Assembly (NCBI RefSeq): GCF_900115295.1
Contig: NZ_FOVZ01000001.1
Coordinates: 682,001 to 746,000 of the forward strand
Source: Sphingomonas sp. OK281
GTDB taxonomy: Bacteria > Pseudomonadota > Alphaproteobacteria > Sphingomonadales > Sphingomonadaceae
Reading direction: 5' to 3'
DNA: 64,000 nt
The translations under genes were made by a program, and so were the position numbers. The stretch's first letter is position 1; every line of letters starts with the position of its first letter. Shown piece after piece: positions 37,230 to 48,878 of this stretch. The notes beneath the pieces are model-generated. The model did not search any database. It had not been told where the DNA came from and saw only the letters and a program-made list of their open reading frames with translations.

Positions 37230-38072
37230 ATGAAGTTCGGGTTTGTAGCGGCGATCGTCTCGATGCTGGTGTCCGGCACAGCGTATGGCGGGGGCCAGGC
37301 CACCGCACCCGTACCGATCGACCCTGCGTCCTGGCTTTCGTACGACGATTATCCGGTGTCGGCCGTCAAAGTTGGGCAGCATGGCACGGTAAGCTACCGC
37401 GTATTCGTCGGCGATGATGGGGGCGTCATTTCCTGCATCGTGACCAAGTCGTCCGGCGTCCCGGCACTCGATAACCAGTCCTGCGCGTCCATCATGCAAA
37501 GGGCTCGGTTCATACCCGCGAAGGACAGAGCCGGCCGGGTTCGCTCGGGTGCGTATGATGGCAAGGTCACCTGGACGGTGCCTCAGGACGCAAGTGCGGG
37601 GATGCCGACGACCTCAATGCGGATAGTTTTTTCCGCGACACTCGATCGTGAAGGTGCGTTGGTGAACTGTCGCATGACGTTCGGTTCGCAAGACCAACCG
37701 CCGCCGATGGAGATTTGCCGATCGATGCGCGAAACGGCGACGCGCGTCGGGGTGGCGCATCGCCCGGATTCGCCTGACGGCGTATTTTTGGTGAGCGAAT
37801 CGACGACGGAATTTACCGGGAAGCCGATCGCCGGGGTGGCCCCGCAGCCGCTGACCGAAATCGGACGGCGTACGGTCCGGTTTCACGTCGATGAGACGGG
37901 TCGAGCTACGGACTGTAGGGAAGAGAGATCCGGCGAATTGTTCAGCACTGCAAGGTCGCCCTGCGCCGAAGCCCCGCGGTACCGGACATTCGACGGCTCG
38001 CCGGTCGCGACCGACGGCGTTGTGACCGATCGATCGGGTTGGCGTCGTCGCCCAAGCCCGGATGGCGTTTAG
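37230..38072 (+). CDS. Secreted protein with three tandem TonB_C-like modules
   Basis: The predicted product has 280 residues. A signal peptide (MKFGFVAAIVSMLVSGTAYG) is followed by three successive segments with the same pattern: strand, Asp/Gly turn, strand ending in Cys, helix containing a second Cys. They centre on VSYRVFVGDDGGVISC, MRIVFSATLDREGALVNC and VRFHVDETGRATDC. The first resembles the TonB C-terminal domain, including the YP(V/x) pattern before it and a SSGVPALDNQSC helix. There is no membrane anchor and no Pro-rich linker, so it is a periplasmic TonB_C-like protein rather than a full energy transducer. The ATG at 37230 was chosen over 37218; both share the GGGGGAG region. Confidence 0.72.
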   Translation: MKFGFVAAIVSMLVSGTAYGGGQATAPVPIDPASWLSYDDYPVSAVKVGQHGTVSYRVFVGDDGGVISCIVTKSSGVPALDNQSCASIMQRARFIPAKDRAGRVRSGAYDGKVTWTVPQDASAGMPTTSMRIVFSATLDREGALVNCRMTFGSQDQPPPMEICRSMRETATRVGVAHRPDSPDGVFLVSESTTEFTGKPIAGVAPQPLTEIGRRTVRFHVDETGRATDCREERSGELFSTARSPCAEAPRYRTFDGSPVATDGVVTDRSGWRRRPSPDGV

Positions 38073-38161
38073 CCGCAGCGGCCCTGTAACGCGCCACGTA
38101 CCGCATGACGATGAGGTTTCGGTTGGACGAGCGCCATGACACTCCCTATGTCCGGCCCTGC

Positions 38162-38413
38162 ATGAACCTGCTGCTGCTCCTTTCCGCCTTGCTCTCTGCG
38201 CTGACTGGTGCGGTGCCGGGCGTGCGTGGGCAGTCCGCGCAGGCCGTCGCGCAAGGCAGCGTCTGCTCGCAGTCGGTGGCAGCAACGCCGGCCAAGGTCT
38301 TGGTACGGCCTGTGTCTGGCCTTCCTACGCTTCCTCACATCGCCGTCGCAGACGTGCTGCGTACGATCGCTGTGGTGGCCTCCCCGCTATGGGCAGAGCG
38401 CCGCCGCGAATAG
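38162..38413 (+). CDS. Small predicted exported or membrane protein upstream of secA
   Basis: This is an 83-residue ORF with a strong N-terminal hydrophobic stretch (MNLLLLLSALLSALTGAVPG) resembling a signal peptide, then a Ser/Ala/Gln region with one Cys, a second Val/Ala hydrophobic segment and a basic AERRRE end. The frame extends upstream to 38105, but that part lacks the hydrophobic start. It ends 99 bases before secA on the same strand. A small secreted protein just upstream of secA recalls enterobacterial SecM by position only; no arrest motif is recognisable. Reality of the gene is moderately likely. Confidence 0.45.
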   Translation: MNLLLLLSALLSALTGAVPGVRGQSAQAVAQGSVCSQSVAATPAKVLVRPVSGLPTLPHIAVADVLRTIAVVASPLWAERRRE

Positions 38414-38512
38414 CGTCTTGGTGTGACCTTATCGTAACCTTTGGATCCGCGTGATCCGCTTCCGCGTGCGCCCCCCGTGTGCCGCCGCGTCTTAAATTCA
38501 GGAAATCAGCCC

Positions 38513-41251
<2,739 letters not shown>

Positions 41252-41276
41252 GGGGCTGAGCTTACCAAGTGTTGCG

Positions 41277-41482
41277 ACCCCGGCGGAGGCCGGGGCCCAA
41301 TTGGTGAGGTCAAAGTAACGGGGCGCATCCGTCGTTAGCGGCGTCCCCCAATTGGGCCCCGGCCTTCGCCGGGGTGGTGAATAGGATGCGGGTGGCCCTC
41401 CGTTCTCCCGCGAAGGCGGGAGTCCAGGCTATCGGCGATGGTATATGCAATTCCTGGGCCCCCGCTTTCGCGGGGGAACAGT
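41277..41482. repeat. Cluster of two palindromic repeats, family D, between secA and yjbQ
   Basis: At 41277-41375 the arms CCCCGGCGGAGGCCGGGGCC and the complementary CCCCGGCCTTCGCCGGGG flank matching CAATTGG ends. At 41404-41477 a CTCCCGCGAAGGCGGGAG palindrome is followed by CCCCGCTTTCGCGGGG. Both match the 8349-8560 cluster, in the same order and spacing style. No gene is visible here. Confidence 0.8.
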
Positions 41483-41519
41483 ATCTGGAGCAACTCTCCC
41501 GATTGATCGTTAGGACCCC

Positions 41520-41936
41520 ATGCGCCAAGCCACCACGATCCTAACCATCGACACCACCCGCCAAGGCCTCGTCGACGTCACCGACAAGATCGCCCGCTGG
41601 ACCCGCGACCAACGCATATCGGAGGGCTTGCTGACGGTATTCTGCCGCCATACCTCCGCCTCACTCCTGATCCAGGAAAACGCCGCGCCCGAAGTCCGTA
41701 CCGACCTCGAATCCTATTTTGCCCGGATCGCCCCCGAGTCGCATGACTATGAACACGACGACGAAGGCCCGGACGACATGCCCGCGCACCTCCGCACCGC
41801 GCTCACCCAAGTCCAACTCTCGATTCCGCTGATCGATGGCCGACTCGCGCTCGGCACGTGGCAGGGCATCTATCTTTTCGAACACCGCCGTCGCCCGCAC
41901 CGCCGCACACTGGCGCTGCACGTCATCGGCGACTGA
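41520..41936 (+). CDS. yjbQ: YjbQ family protein (UPF0047, secondary thiamine-phosphate synthase-like)
   Basis: This 138-residue protein belongs to the YjbQ/UPF0047 family, some members of which show weak thiamine-phosphate synthase activity. Conserved features are FCRHTSASLLIQENAAPEV with the histidine, a YEHDDEGPDDMPAHLR region with likely metal-binding acidic/His residues, LIDGRLALGTWQGIYLFEHR, and the basic PHRRTLALHVIG end. Family members are trimers with a metal site near these residues. The gene stands alone after the repeat cluster. The start ATG at 41520 is preceded by a weak GTTAGGA. Confidence 0.93.
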   Translation: MRQATTILTIDTTRQGLVDVTDKIARWTRDQRISEGLLTVFCRHTSASLLIQENAAPEVRTDLESYFARIAPESHDYEHDDEGPDDMPAHLRTALTQVQLSIPLIDGRLALGTWQGIYLFEHRRRPHRRTLALHVIGD

Positions 41937-42059
41937 CCCAGATCATGAAAAATGAGTCAGTATGGTGGCGCATTGGAGCGATACCGTTCATCAACCGTTC
42001 CACAACTGACGGCTAATAAGCGGCGTTTCGCCGCATTCGCCGCGAACGGAGACGACACC

Positions 42060-42686
42060 ATGTTCAAGACACCGGGTCGCAAGGTCGCACTCGCAGCGCT
42101 CGCAACGGGCGCGCTGCTGCTGGCCGGATGCGCGACCGAGACCACCTATCGGCCCGCAACGGGGCAGGGGTTCAGCCGCACCGGCTACAGCGACCGTCAG
42201 GTCGAGCCGGGCCGCTTCCTCGTCAGCTTCGCCGGCAACAGCGTGACGTCGCGCGATACGGTCGAGCGTTACCTGTTCTTCCGTGCCGCCGAACTGACGT
42301 TGCAGAACGGCTATGACTATTACCTGATGGCCGACCGCGACACCAACCTCCAGTCGCGGACCTACTCGACGCCGGGCCTGGGTGGCGGGTTTGGCTATGG
42401 CGGCTTCGGCGGCTATTGGGGTCCGTCGTGGCGCTATTACGGCCGCGGTTTCGGCTGGCGCAACTGGAGCCCCTATGGCGGCTTCGGTGGTGGTTTCGGC
42501 GGCGGCTATGGCGGTTTCGGTGGTGGCCCATGGGGCAACGACTTCGATATCCGTACGATCGATCGGTATGAGGCGACCGCGGAGATCGTGATGCGCAAGG
42601 GTCCGATCCCGCGCGACAACATCCGCGCGTTTGACGCACGCAAGGTTGTGGACAGCATCGGGCCGAGCGTCGTGCTGCCGAAGTAA
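42060..42686 (+). CDS. Gly-rich lipoprotein (CC0125/CC1285-like)
   Basis: This 208-residue predicted lipoprotein has a basic start and hydrophobic leader ending LLLAGC, so the Cys at about 25 would be lipidated. A conserved segment (SRDTVERYLFFRAAELTLQNGYDYYLMADRDTN in outline) follows, then a Gly/Phe/Tyr-rich tract (GGFGGGFGGGYGGFGGGP type), then a short C-terminal alpha/beta part. The first part resembles a family of alphaproteobacterial lipoproteins named after Caulobacter CC0125/CC1285, with unknown function. The frame is open from 41952, but only the ATG at 42060 gives a lipoprotein leader. A strong terminator follows. Confidence 0.78.
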   Translation: MFKTPGRKVALAALATGALLLAGCATETTYRPATGQGFSRTGYSDRQVEPGRFLVSFAGNSVTSRDTVERYLFFRAAELTLQNGYDYYLMADRDTNLQSRTYSTPGLGGGFGYGGFGGYWGPSWRYYGRGFGWRNWSPYGGFGGGFGGGYGGFGGGPWGNDFDIRTIDRYEATAEIVMRKGPIPRDNIRAFDARKVVDSIGPSVVLPK

Positions 42687-42706
42687 GCTGTCGATTTCGA
42701 GATGCC

Positions 42707-42744
42707 AAAAAGGCCGGGCTACCCGAGGGTAGTCCGGCCTTTTT
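42707..42744 (+). terminator. Rho-independent terminator after the lipoprotein gene
   Basis: AAAAAGGCCGGGCTACCC, loop GAG, then the complementary GGTAGTCCGGCCTTTTT (one G-U pair). The A-tract on the left and T-tract on the right make it potentially bidirectional, so it could also block read-through from mfd on the other strand. Confidence 0.88.
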
Positions 42745-42754
42745 GTTACGCTGC

Positions 42755-42854
42755 TCCTTCTCCCCTTCGGGGAGAGGGCTGGGGTGAGGGGCTGTTGCAG
42801 AGGGCAGCGCTCGCGGCGCCCCTCACCCAACCCTCTCCCCGGAGGGGAGAGGGC
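42755..42854. repeat. Intergenic inverted-repeat element, family B copy 2
   Basis: It has the same arms as the 26836 copy: CTCCCCTTCGGGGAGAGGG with GGGGTGAGGGG inside, mirrored by CCCCTCACCCAACCCTCTCC and GGAGGGGAGAGGG. It lies just downstream of the mfd stop. Confidence 0.8.
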
Positions 42855-42864
42855 TAACAAGAAC

Positions 42865-45800
42865 TTACCCCGCGGCCTTCGCCAGACCTTTCGACAGCTG
42901 CAGCGCGCCGTGCAGCCGCGCTTTCGGATCGCCCCAGGCCCGCTGTAGCACCAGCTTGCTGTCCGGCCGCAAGCGCGCGACGCCGTTCAGCCGCTCGACA
43001 TACGCCAGCAGCTTGTCGATGTTCGGCGGCTTGTCGTCGTGGAACGACACCAGCACGCCCTTCGGACCGACGTCGATCTTCGACACGCACGCGCGTTTCG
43101 CGTTCAGCTTGATCTCGATGACCTTGATGAGGTTCTCGGTGGCATCCGGCAGCGGGCCGAAGCGGTCGATCATCTCGGCGGCGAACGCCTCAATCTCCTG
43201 GCCCTCGTCGAGATCGTTGAGGCGACGATACAGCCCCATCCGCAGGTCGAGATCGGGCACGTAATCCTCGGGAATGAGGATCGGCGCATCGACCGTGATC
43301 TGCGGCGAGAAATCGCGCGGCCGCGACGAGGTCATGCCGCCGGCCTTGGCATCCATGATAGCCTCCTCCAGCATCGCCTGATAGAGCTCGAAGCCGACCT
43401 CCTTGATATGCCCGGTCTGCTCGTCGCCGAGCATGTTGCCCGCGCCGCGGATATCGAGATCGTGGCTCGCCAGCTGGAAGCCAGCCCCCAGCGAATCGAG
43501 ATCGGACAGCACCTTGAGGCGCTTCTCGGCCGTCACCGTCATCTGCCGCTCGGGCGGCGTCACCAGATACGCGTAGGCGCGCGTCTTCGACCGGCCGACG
43601 CGCCCACGCAACTGGTACAATTGCGCGAGGCCGAAGCGGTCGGCCCGGTGGACGATCATCGTGTTGGCGGAGGCGATGTCGATCCCGCTCTCGATGATCG
43701 TGGTAGAGACGAGCACCTCGAACTTCTTGTCGTAGAACGCCGACATGCGCTCCTCGACTTCGGTCGGCGACATCTGGCCGTGCGCGACGACGAAGCGGAT
43801 CTCGGGTACCTGTTCGCGCAGGAAGTCCTCGATCTCGGGCAAATCCGCGACCCGCGGCGTGACGACGAAACTCTGCCCGCCGCGGTAATGCTCGCGGAGC
43901 AATGCCTCGCGCAGCACGACCGGGTCGAACGGCATGATGTACGTCCGCACCGCGAGGCGATCGACCGGCGGCGTCTGGATCACCGACAGTTCGCGAATCC
44001 CCGACATCGCCATCTGCAACGTGCGCGGGATCGGCGTCGCGGTCAGCGTCAACATGTGGACGTCCGCCCGCAGCGCCTTCAGCCGCTCCTTGTGCGTGAC
44101 GCCGAACCGCTGCTCCTCGTCGACCACCACCAGCCCGAGCCGCTTGAAGTCGATATTCTTCGCCAGCAGCGCATGCGTGCCGATGACGACGTCGATCGTG
44201 CCGTTCGCCAGCCCCTCCTTGGTCGCTTTCGCCTCGCTCGCGGTGACGAGCCGCGACAGCCGGCCCATGTTCATCGGGAAGCCTTCGAAGCGGGCGACGA
44301 AGTTGTTGTAATGCTGGCGCGCGAGCAGTGTCGTCGGGCAGACGATCGCGACCTGCTTGCCGCCCATCGCCGCGACGAATGCGGCGCGCAGCGCAACCTC
44401 GGTCTTGCCGAAGCCGACGTCGCCGACCACTAGCCGGTCCATCGGTTTGCCTGCCGCGAGATCGCCGAGCACGTCCTCGATCGCGCGGTCCTGGTCCTCG
44501 GTTTCCTCGTACGGGAAGCGATCGACGAAGCTCGGATAGCCGCTCGCATCGGGTTCGAGCACGTCGCCCGGATGCAGCGCGCGTTCGGCGGCGGTCGCGA
44601 TGAGTTCGCCGGCGATCTCGCGGATCCGCTCCTTCATCTTCGACTTACGGCGCTGCCAGCCTTCGCCGCCGAGACGGTCGAGCGTCGCGCCTTCCTCCGA
44701 CGAACCGTAGCGCGAGAGGACGTCGATGTTCTCGACCGGCACGTACAGCTTGTCGCCGCCGGCATAGCTCAGCGCGACACAATCGTGCGGGCTCTGGCCG
44801 ACCGGGATCGAGGTCAGGCCTTCGTACCGGCCGATGCCGTGCTCGGTGTGAACGACCAGATCGCCCGGCGTCAGCGTCGCGAGTTCGGCGAGGAACGCAT
44901 CAGCGGATTTCTTGCGCTTCTTGCGGTGGACGAGGCGGTCGCCGAGCATGTCCTGCTCGGTGAGCACCGCGATCCCCGGCGCGGTGAAGCCGTGATCGAG
45001 CGGCAGGACGATCAGCGCGACGCCGAAGCTTTTGGCGGCGTCGGCGATGCCGAGCGCGTCCTGCCAGGTCTCGGCGTGCTTGCCGCCTTTCATGCCGTGG
45101 TCGGCAAGCAGGCTCCCCAGGCGTTCGCGTGCGCCGATCGAGTAGCTCGCGAGGATCGGTTTCCGCCCCTGTTTCCGGAGCTTCTCGACGTGGTCGGCGA
45201 CGGCTTCGTAGATGTTCGTTTGCGCGGCGCGCTCGGGTCCGAAATCGCGTGGGCCGTCGACGTCGAAGTCGAGCACGGTGTCGCTTGGCGGTTCGTGGAA
45301 CGGCGAGGTGATGTGCGCCGCGAACGCCTCGACGCCGCCGGACCATTCCTGCGCGTCGAGATAGAGCGCCTTGGCGGGCATCGGCCGATAGCTGCCGGGC
45401 TGGGCGGCTTCGGCGCGCTTGCGGTTCTCGTAATAGTCGGCGATCGATTCGAGCCGGCTCTCGACCGCCGCAGCGACGCCGTTGTCGCGGACTACCACGT
45501 CGTCGGCGCCGAGATGGTCGAACAGCGTCGCCATCTTCTCCTCGAACAGCGGCAGCCAATGCTCCATGCCCGCGGTGCGGCGGCCTTCGGAGATCGCCTG
45601 GTACATCGGATCGCCGGTCGCGGTCGCGCCGAACGCGTCGCGGTAGCGGGTGCGGAAACGTTTGATCGAGTCTTCGTCGAGCAAAGCTTCGGAGGCGGGG
45701 AGCAGGACGAAGCCGTCGATCCGGCCGGTGGTGCGCTGGTCCGCCGCGTCGAACGTGCGAACGCTCTCGATCTCGTCGCCGAAGAAATCTAGGCGCAGTG

Positions 45801-46335
45801 CGTGGTCTTCGCCCGACGGGTAGAGATCGACGATCCCGCCGCGCACCGCATACTCGCCCTGGTCGTGGACGGTATCGGTGCGGACATAGCCGTTCGCCTG
45901 GAGCAGCATGGCGAGCTTGTCGCGGCCGATCCGTTCGCCGGGCGCAAGCCGCGCGACGAGTTGGCGGATGCGGAACGGGGTGAGGACGCGCTGCGTCGCG
46001 GCGTTGGCGGTGGTCAGCAGGAGCTGCGGACCCTTGGGCTTGCCCTGGAGTCGTTGCAGCGCGGCGACGCGCTCGGCCATGATGCGGAGCGTCGGCGAGG
46101 CGCGGTCGTAGGGGAGGCAGTCCCAGGCCGGGAAGCTCAGCACTTCGAGATCGGGCGCGAAATACGCCGCGGTCGAGGCGACCGCGCGCATCGCCGCATC
46201 GTCCGGCGCGATGAACACTGCGCGGGTCTTCGCGGCACGCGCGAGGTCGGCGAGCAGCGAGGGCTGGAAGCCGGACGGTACGCCCGAGAGAATCAGTGGG
46301 CTCGTCGCGGAAAGGATCGTCTTGAGGTCTGGCAT
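42865..46335 (-). CDS. mfd: Transcription-repair coupling factor Mfd
   Basis: Mfd removes stalled RNA polymerase and recruits UvrA to the lesion. The 1156-residue product shows the UvrB-like N-terminal domains, and an RNA-polymerase-interacting (CarD-like) domain near GDLVVHTEHGIGRYEGL. A RecG-like translocase follows with GDVGFGKTEVALRAAF, VDEEQRFGV (DEEQ box), TATPIPRTL and QLRGRVGRS. A C-terminal TRCF domain completes it. The frame is open to 46425, but those extra residues are encoded in a family A repeat. The ATG at 46335 (MPDLKTILSATSP) is preferred. It runs opposite to the lipoprotein gene and is downstream of sdhE on the same strand. Confidence 0.96.
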   Translation of the reverse strand: MPDLKTILSATSPLILSGVPSGFQPSLLADLARAAKTRAVFIAPDDAAMRAVASTAAYFAPDLEVLSFPAWDCLPYDRASPTLRIMAERVAALQRLQGKPKGPQLLLTTANAATQRVLTPFRIRQLVARLAPGERIGRDKLAMLLQANGYVRTDTVHDQGEYAVRGGIVDLYPSGEDHALRLDFFGDEIESVRTFDAADQRTTGRIDGFVLLPASEALLDEDSIKRFRTRYRDAFGATATGDPMYQAISEGRRTAGMEHWLPLFEEKMATLFDHLGADDVVVRDNGVAAAVESRLESIADYYENRKRAEAAQPGSYRPMPAKALYLDAQEWSGGVEAFAAHITSPFHEPPSDTVLDFDVDGPRDFGPERAAQTNIYEAVADHVEKLRKQGRKPILASYSIGARERLGSLLADHGMKGGKHAETWQDALGIADAAKSFGVALIVLPLDHGFTAPGIAVLTEQDMLGDRLVHRKKRKKSADAFLAELATLTPGDLVVHTEHGIGRYEGLTSIPVGQSPHDCVALSYAGGDKLYVPVENIDVLSRYGSSEEGATLDRLGGEGWQRRKSKMKERIREIAGELIATAAERALHPGDVLEPDASGYPSFVDRFPYEETEDQDRAIEDVLGDLAAGKPMDRLVVGDVGFGKTEVALRAAFVAAMGGKQVAIVCPTTLLARQHYNNFVARFEGFPMNMGRLSRLVTASEAKATKEGLANGTIDVVIGTHALLAKNIDFKRLGLVVVDEEQRFGVTHKERLKALRADVHMLTLTATPIPRTLQMAMSGIRELSVIQTPPVDRLAVRTYIMPFDPVVLREALLREHYRGGQSFVVTPRVADLPEIEDFLREQVPEIRFVVAHGQMSPTEVEERMSAFYDKKFEVLVSTTIIESGIDIASANTMIVHRADRFGLAQLYQLRGRVGRSKTRAYAYLVTPPERQMTVTAEKRLKVLSDLDSLGAGFQLASHDLDIRGAGNMLGDEQTGHIKEVGFELYQAMLEEAIMDAKAGGMTSSRPRDFSPQITVDAPILIPEDYVPDLDLRMGLYRRLNDLDEGQEIEAFAAEMIDRFGPLPDATENLIKVIEIKLNAKRACVSKIDVGPKGVLVSFHDDKPPNIDKLLAYVERLNGVARLRPDSKLVLQRAWGDPKARLHGALQLSKGLAKAAG

Positions 46336-46340
46336 TCGAA

Positions 46341-46447
46341 CTCCCCCCTCCCTGGAAGGGAGGGGCTGGGGGTGGGTTGGTATGGGGCGCGTGTCACGAC
46401 CGCCAAGCGGCCGACCCACCCCCAACCCCTCCCTTCCAGGGAGGGGC
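46341..46447. repeat. Intergenic inverted-repeat element, family A copy 4
   Basis: CTCCCTGGAAGGGAGGGG and GGGTGGGTTGG are mirrored by CCGACCCACCCCC and CCCCTCCCTTCCAGGGAG. It fills the space between sdhE and mfd, beginning 6 bases from the mfd start codon, so it must overlap the mfd translation-initiation region. Confidence 0.8.
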
Positions 46448-46455
46448 GCAGAAGA

Positions 46456-46722
46456 TTACTTCACGACCGTCACGTAGTTGATGTCGCGCATCGCCTGCAT
46501 CATCGGGCCGTCCCACTGGGGCGGGCACGGAATCGAGCCGATCGCCCATCCCATGATGTCGACGTCCTGTTCCTCCAAGAGCGCCTCGAACCAGTCGAGC
46601 TCTTCCGGCGTCCACGTCCGGCCGTAGGTGGCGAAGAAGCCGCCGATCATCATGTCGGCTTCGCGGGTGCCGCGGTGCGAGCTGCGGAAGCCCAGGCGCT
46701 TGAGGCGGGTCTCGTGGTCCAT
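46456..46722 (-). CDS. sdhE: Succinate dehydrogenase assembly factor SdhE
   Basis: This is an 88-residue protein of the SdhE/YgfY/SDHAF2 family, which promotes covalent FAD attachment to the SdhA/FrdA flavoproteins. The key motif RGTRE (within SSHRGTREADMMIGGFF) occupies the conserved RGxxE flavinylation position at about 17-21, and a WFEALLEEQDVDIMGW helix follows, as in characterised members. The ATG at 46722 follows GGAGATACG; an ORF start 15 bases further up lacks such a site. It is divergent from recG and upstream of mfd. This recG-sdhE-mfd cluster is a familiar alphaproteobacterial arrangement. Confidence 0.93.
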   Translation of the reverse strand: MDHETRLKRLGFRSSHRGTREADMMIGGFFATYGRTWTPEELDWFEALLEEQDVDIMGWAIGSIPCPPQWDGPMMQAMRDINYVTVVK

Positions 46723-46795
46723 CGTATCTCCAAACACGAAGAGCCGGCGACCCGCTGGCGGCGGGCGTCGGCTAGGCTATAGAGGCCAGATAGTC

Positions 46796-48847
46796 ATGCG
46801 ACCCGAAATCCTCAATCCGCTGTTCGCCGAAACCCTCGTTCTGAAAGGGGTGGGGCCTGCGCTTGCCAAGCCGCTCGACCGGCTCGGGCTCGCGCGCGTG
46901 GTCGACGTCGCCTTCCATCTGCCGACCGGCTACGTCGATCGCCTGCCGCGCACCGAGCTGATGTCGAGCGATGCGGGGCGTATCATCACGATCACGCTGA
47001 CTCCGCGCGATTACAGGATCAGTGCGGGGCGGGGGCCTACGCGGGTTCAGGCAACCGACGAGCTTGGCAATTACGTCAGCTTGGTCTTCTTCGGCGGGAG
47101 TTCCGGCTGGGCGAAGAAGCTGCTGCCGATCGGCGAAGCCAAGCGGATCTCGGGCCGGCTCGACGAATACGGCCAGGAATTGCAGATCGTCCATCCCGAC
47201 ATCGTCGAACCTGACGAGGAGTTGCGCGAGCGTGAGCCGATCTATCCGCTGTCGGAAGGCCTCACCTCGCGGCGACTGGCGGCACTGACCACGCAGGCGG
47301 TCGCGCGCGCGCCGGACCTGCCCGAGTGGATCGAGCCGGGGCTGAAGGCGAAACGGGAATGGCCGGGCTGGCACGAGTCGCTGGAGCGCATCCACGCCGA
47401 CCCATCGGACGCGAAGGCGCGCGAACGGCTTGCCTATGACGAGGTGTTCGCGAACCAGTTGGCGATGACGATCGTCCGCGCGGATACCCGCAAGCGTCGG
47501 GGCCGCGCGTTGCAAGGCGACGGGCGGCTGCGCGACCTGCTGAAGCTCCCCTACACGCTGACCGGCGCGCAATCGCGGACGGTCGGCGAGATCGAGGGCG
47601 ATCTCGCGCAGACCGCGCCGATGCTACGGCTGCTGCAGGGCGATGTCGGCTCGGGCAAGACGCTGGTCGCGGCGATGGCGATGCTGATCGCGGTCGAGGC
47701 CGGCGCGCAGGCGGCGATGCTCGCGCCGACCGAGATCCTCGCGCGCCAGCATTACGAGACGCTGCGGAAAACGCTCGCCGGCCTGCCGATCGAGATCGGC
47801 GTGCTGACTGGTCGCGACAAGGGCCGCGTGCGGGAGGCGACGCTGATGGCGCTGGCGAGTGGCGAGATCGACATCCTCGTCGGCACGCACGCGATCTTCC
47901 AGGATGCGGTCGGGTACAAGGACCTCGGCCTCGTCGTGGTCGACGAGCAGCACCGCTTCGGCGTCGCGCAACGGATGACGTTGCAGGCCAAGGGTGTCGC
48001 ACCGCCGCACCTGCTGGCGATGACCGCGACGCCGATCCCGCGCACGCTGACGCTCGCGCAATATGGCGAGATGGATGTAAGCCGCCTAGACGAAATGCCG
48101 CCGGGCCGCCAGCCGATCGAGACGCGCGTGATCTCCGAGGACCGGCTCGACGACGTGGTCAACGCGCTGGGGCGCCACCTTGCGGATGGCGGGCAGGCAT
48201 ACTGGGTGTGCCCACTGGTCGAGGAGAGCGAGAAGAGCGACCTTGCCGCCGCCGAGATGCGCGCGGAAGTGCTACGCGCGCGGTTCGGGGACAAGGTCGC
48301 GCTCGTCCACGGCCGCATGAAGCCCGCGGAAAAGGACGCGGTGATGGCCGAGTTCTCCGCCGCGCGCACCTCGGTCCTCGTCGCGACGACGGTGATCGAG
48401 GTCGGCGTCGACGTCCCCAACGCGACGCTGATCGTGATCGAGCACGCCGACCGCTTCGGCCTCGCCCAACTCCACCAGCTCCGCGGGCGGGTAGGGCGCG
48501 GCACCGGGCGATCGATCTGCCTGCTGATGCGCGGATCGTCGCTCAGCGAGACATCGCGCGCGCGCCTTGCCCTGATGCGCGAGACTAACGACGGCTTCCG
48601 CATCGCCGAGGAGGACCTCCGCCTCCGTGGCGCGGGCGAACTGCTCGGCACGAAACAATCGGGCGAGATGGCGTTCCGGCTCGCGACTCCGGACATGATG
48701 GCCGACCTGTTGCAATGCGCGCACGATGACGCGCGGCTACTGATCGATCGCGACGGTGGGTTGGAAGGGCCGAGAGGGCAGGCGGCGCGCACCGCGCTCT
48801 ATCTGTTCGACCGCGACGCCGGCGTGGCGCTGCTCCGCTCGGGTTGA
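46796..48847 (+). CDS. recG: ATP-dependent DNA helicase RecG
   Basis: RecG remodels stalled replication forks and branched DNA. The 683-residue product has the N-terminal wedge/OB domain (the LKGVGPALAKPLDRLG start and RRAxxT-type loops), Walker A LLQGDVGSGKTLVAAMAM, the DEQHRFGV box, TATPIPRTL, a VWVCPL-like YWVCPLVEESEKSD segment, VATTVIEVGVDVPNAT and the QLRGRVGRG arginine motif. The frame is open to 46628 through the divergent region, but the ATG at 46796 with AGAGG upstream gives normal length. The DMT transporter starts 32 bases later. Confidence 0.96.
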   Translation: MRPEILNPLFAETLVLKGVGPALAKPLDRLGLARVVDVAFHLPTGYVDRLPRTELMSSDAGRIITITLTPRDYRISAGRGPTRVQATDELGNYVSLVFFGGSSGWAKKLLPIGEAKRISGRLDEYGQELQIVHPDIVEPDEELREREPIYPLSEGLTSRRLAALTTQAVARAPDLPEWIEPGLKAKREWPGWHESLERIHADPSDAKARERLAYDEVFANQLAMTIVRADTRKRRGRALQGDGRLRDLLKLPYTLTGAQSRTVGEIEGDLAQTAPMLRLLQGDVGSGKTLVAAMAMLIAVEAGAQAAMLAPTEILARQHYETLRKTLAGLPIEIGVLTGRDKGRVREATLMALASGEIDILVGTHAIFQDAVGYKDLGLVVVDEQHRFGVAQRMTLQAKGVAPPHLLAMTATPIPRTLTLAQYGEMDVSRLDEMPPGRQPIETRVISEDRLDDVVNALGRHLADGGQAYWVCPLVEESEKSDLAAAEMRAEVLRARFGDKVALVHGRMKPAEKDAVMAEFSAARTSVLVATTVIEVGVDVPNATLIVIEHADRFGLAQLHQLRGRVGRGTGRSICLLMRGSSLSETSRARLALMRETNDGFRIAEEDLRLRGAGELLGTKQSGEMAFRLATPDMMADLLQCAHDDARLLIDRDGGLEGPRGQAARTALYLFDRDAGVALLRSG

Positions 48848-48878
48848 CCTTCGCAAGGCGAGCGGTCACGGACCCGAC

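Noticed and set aside
42865..46425. Thirty extra N-terminal residues for Mfd
   Set aside because: They are encoded by the family A repeat, and similar Pro/Arg/Ser translations arise from every copy of it. The ATG at 46335 matches Mfd.
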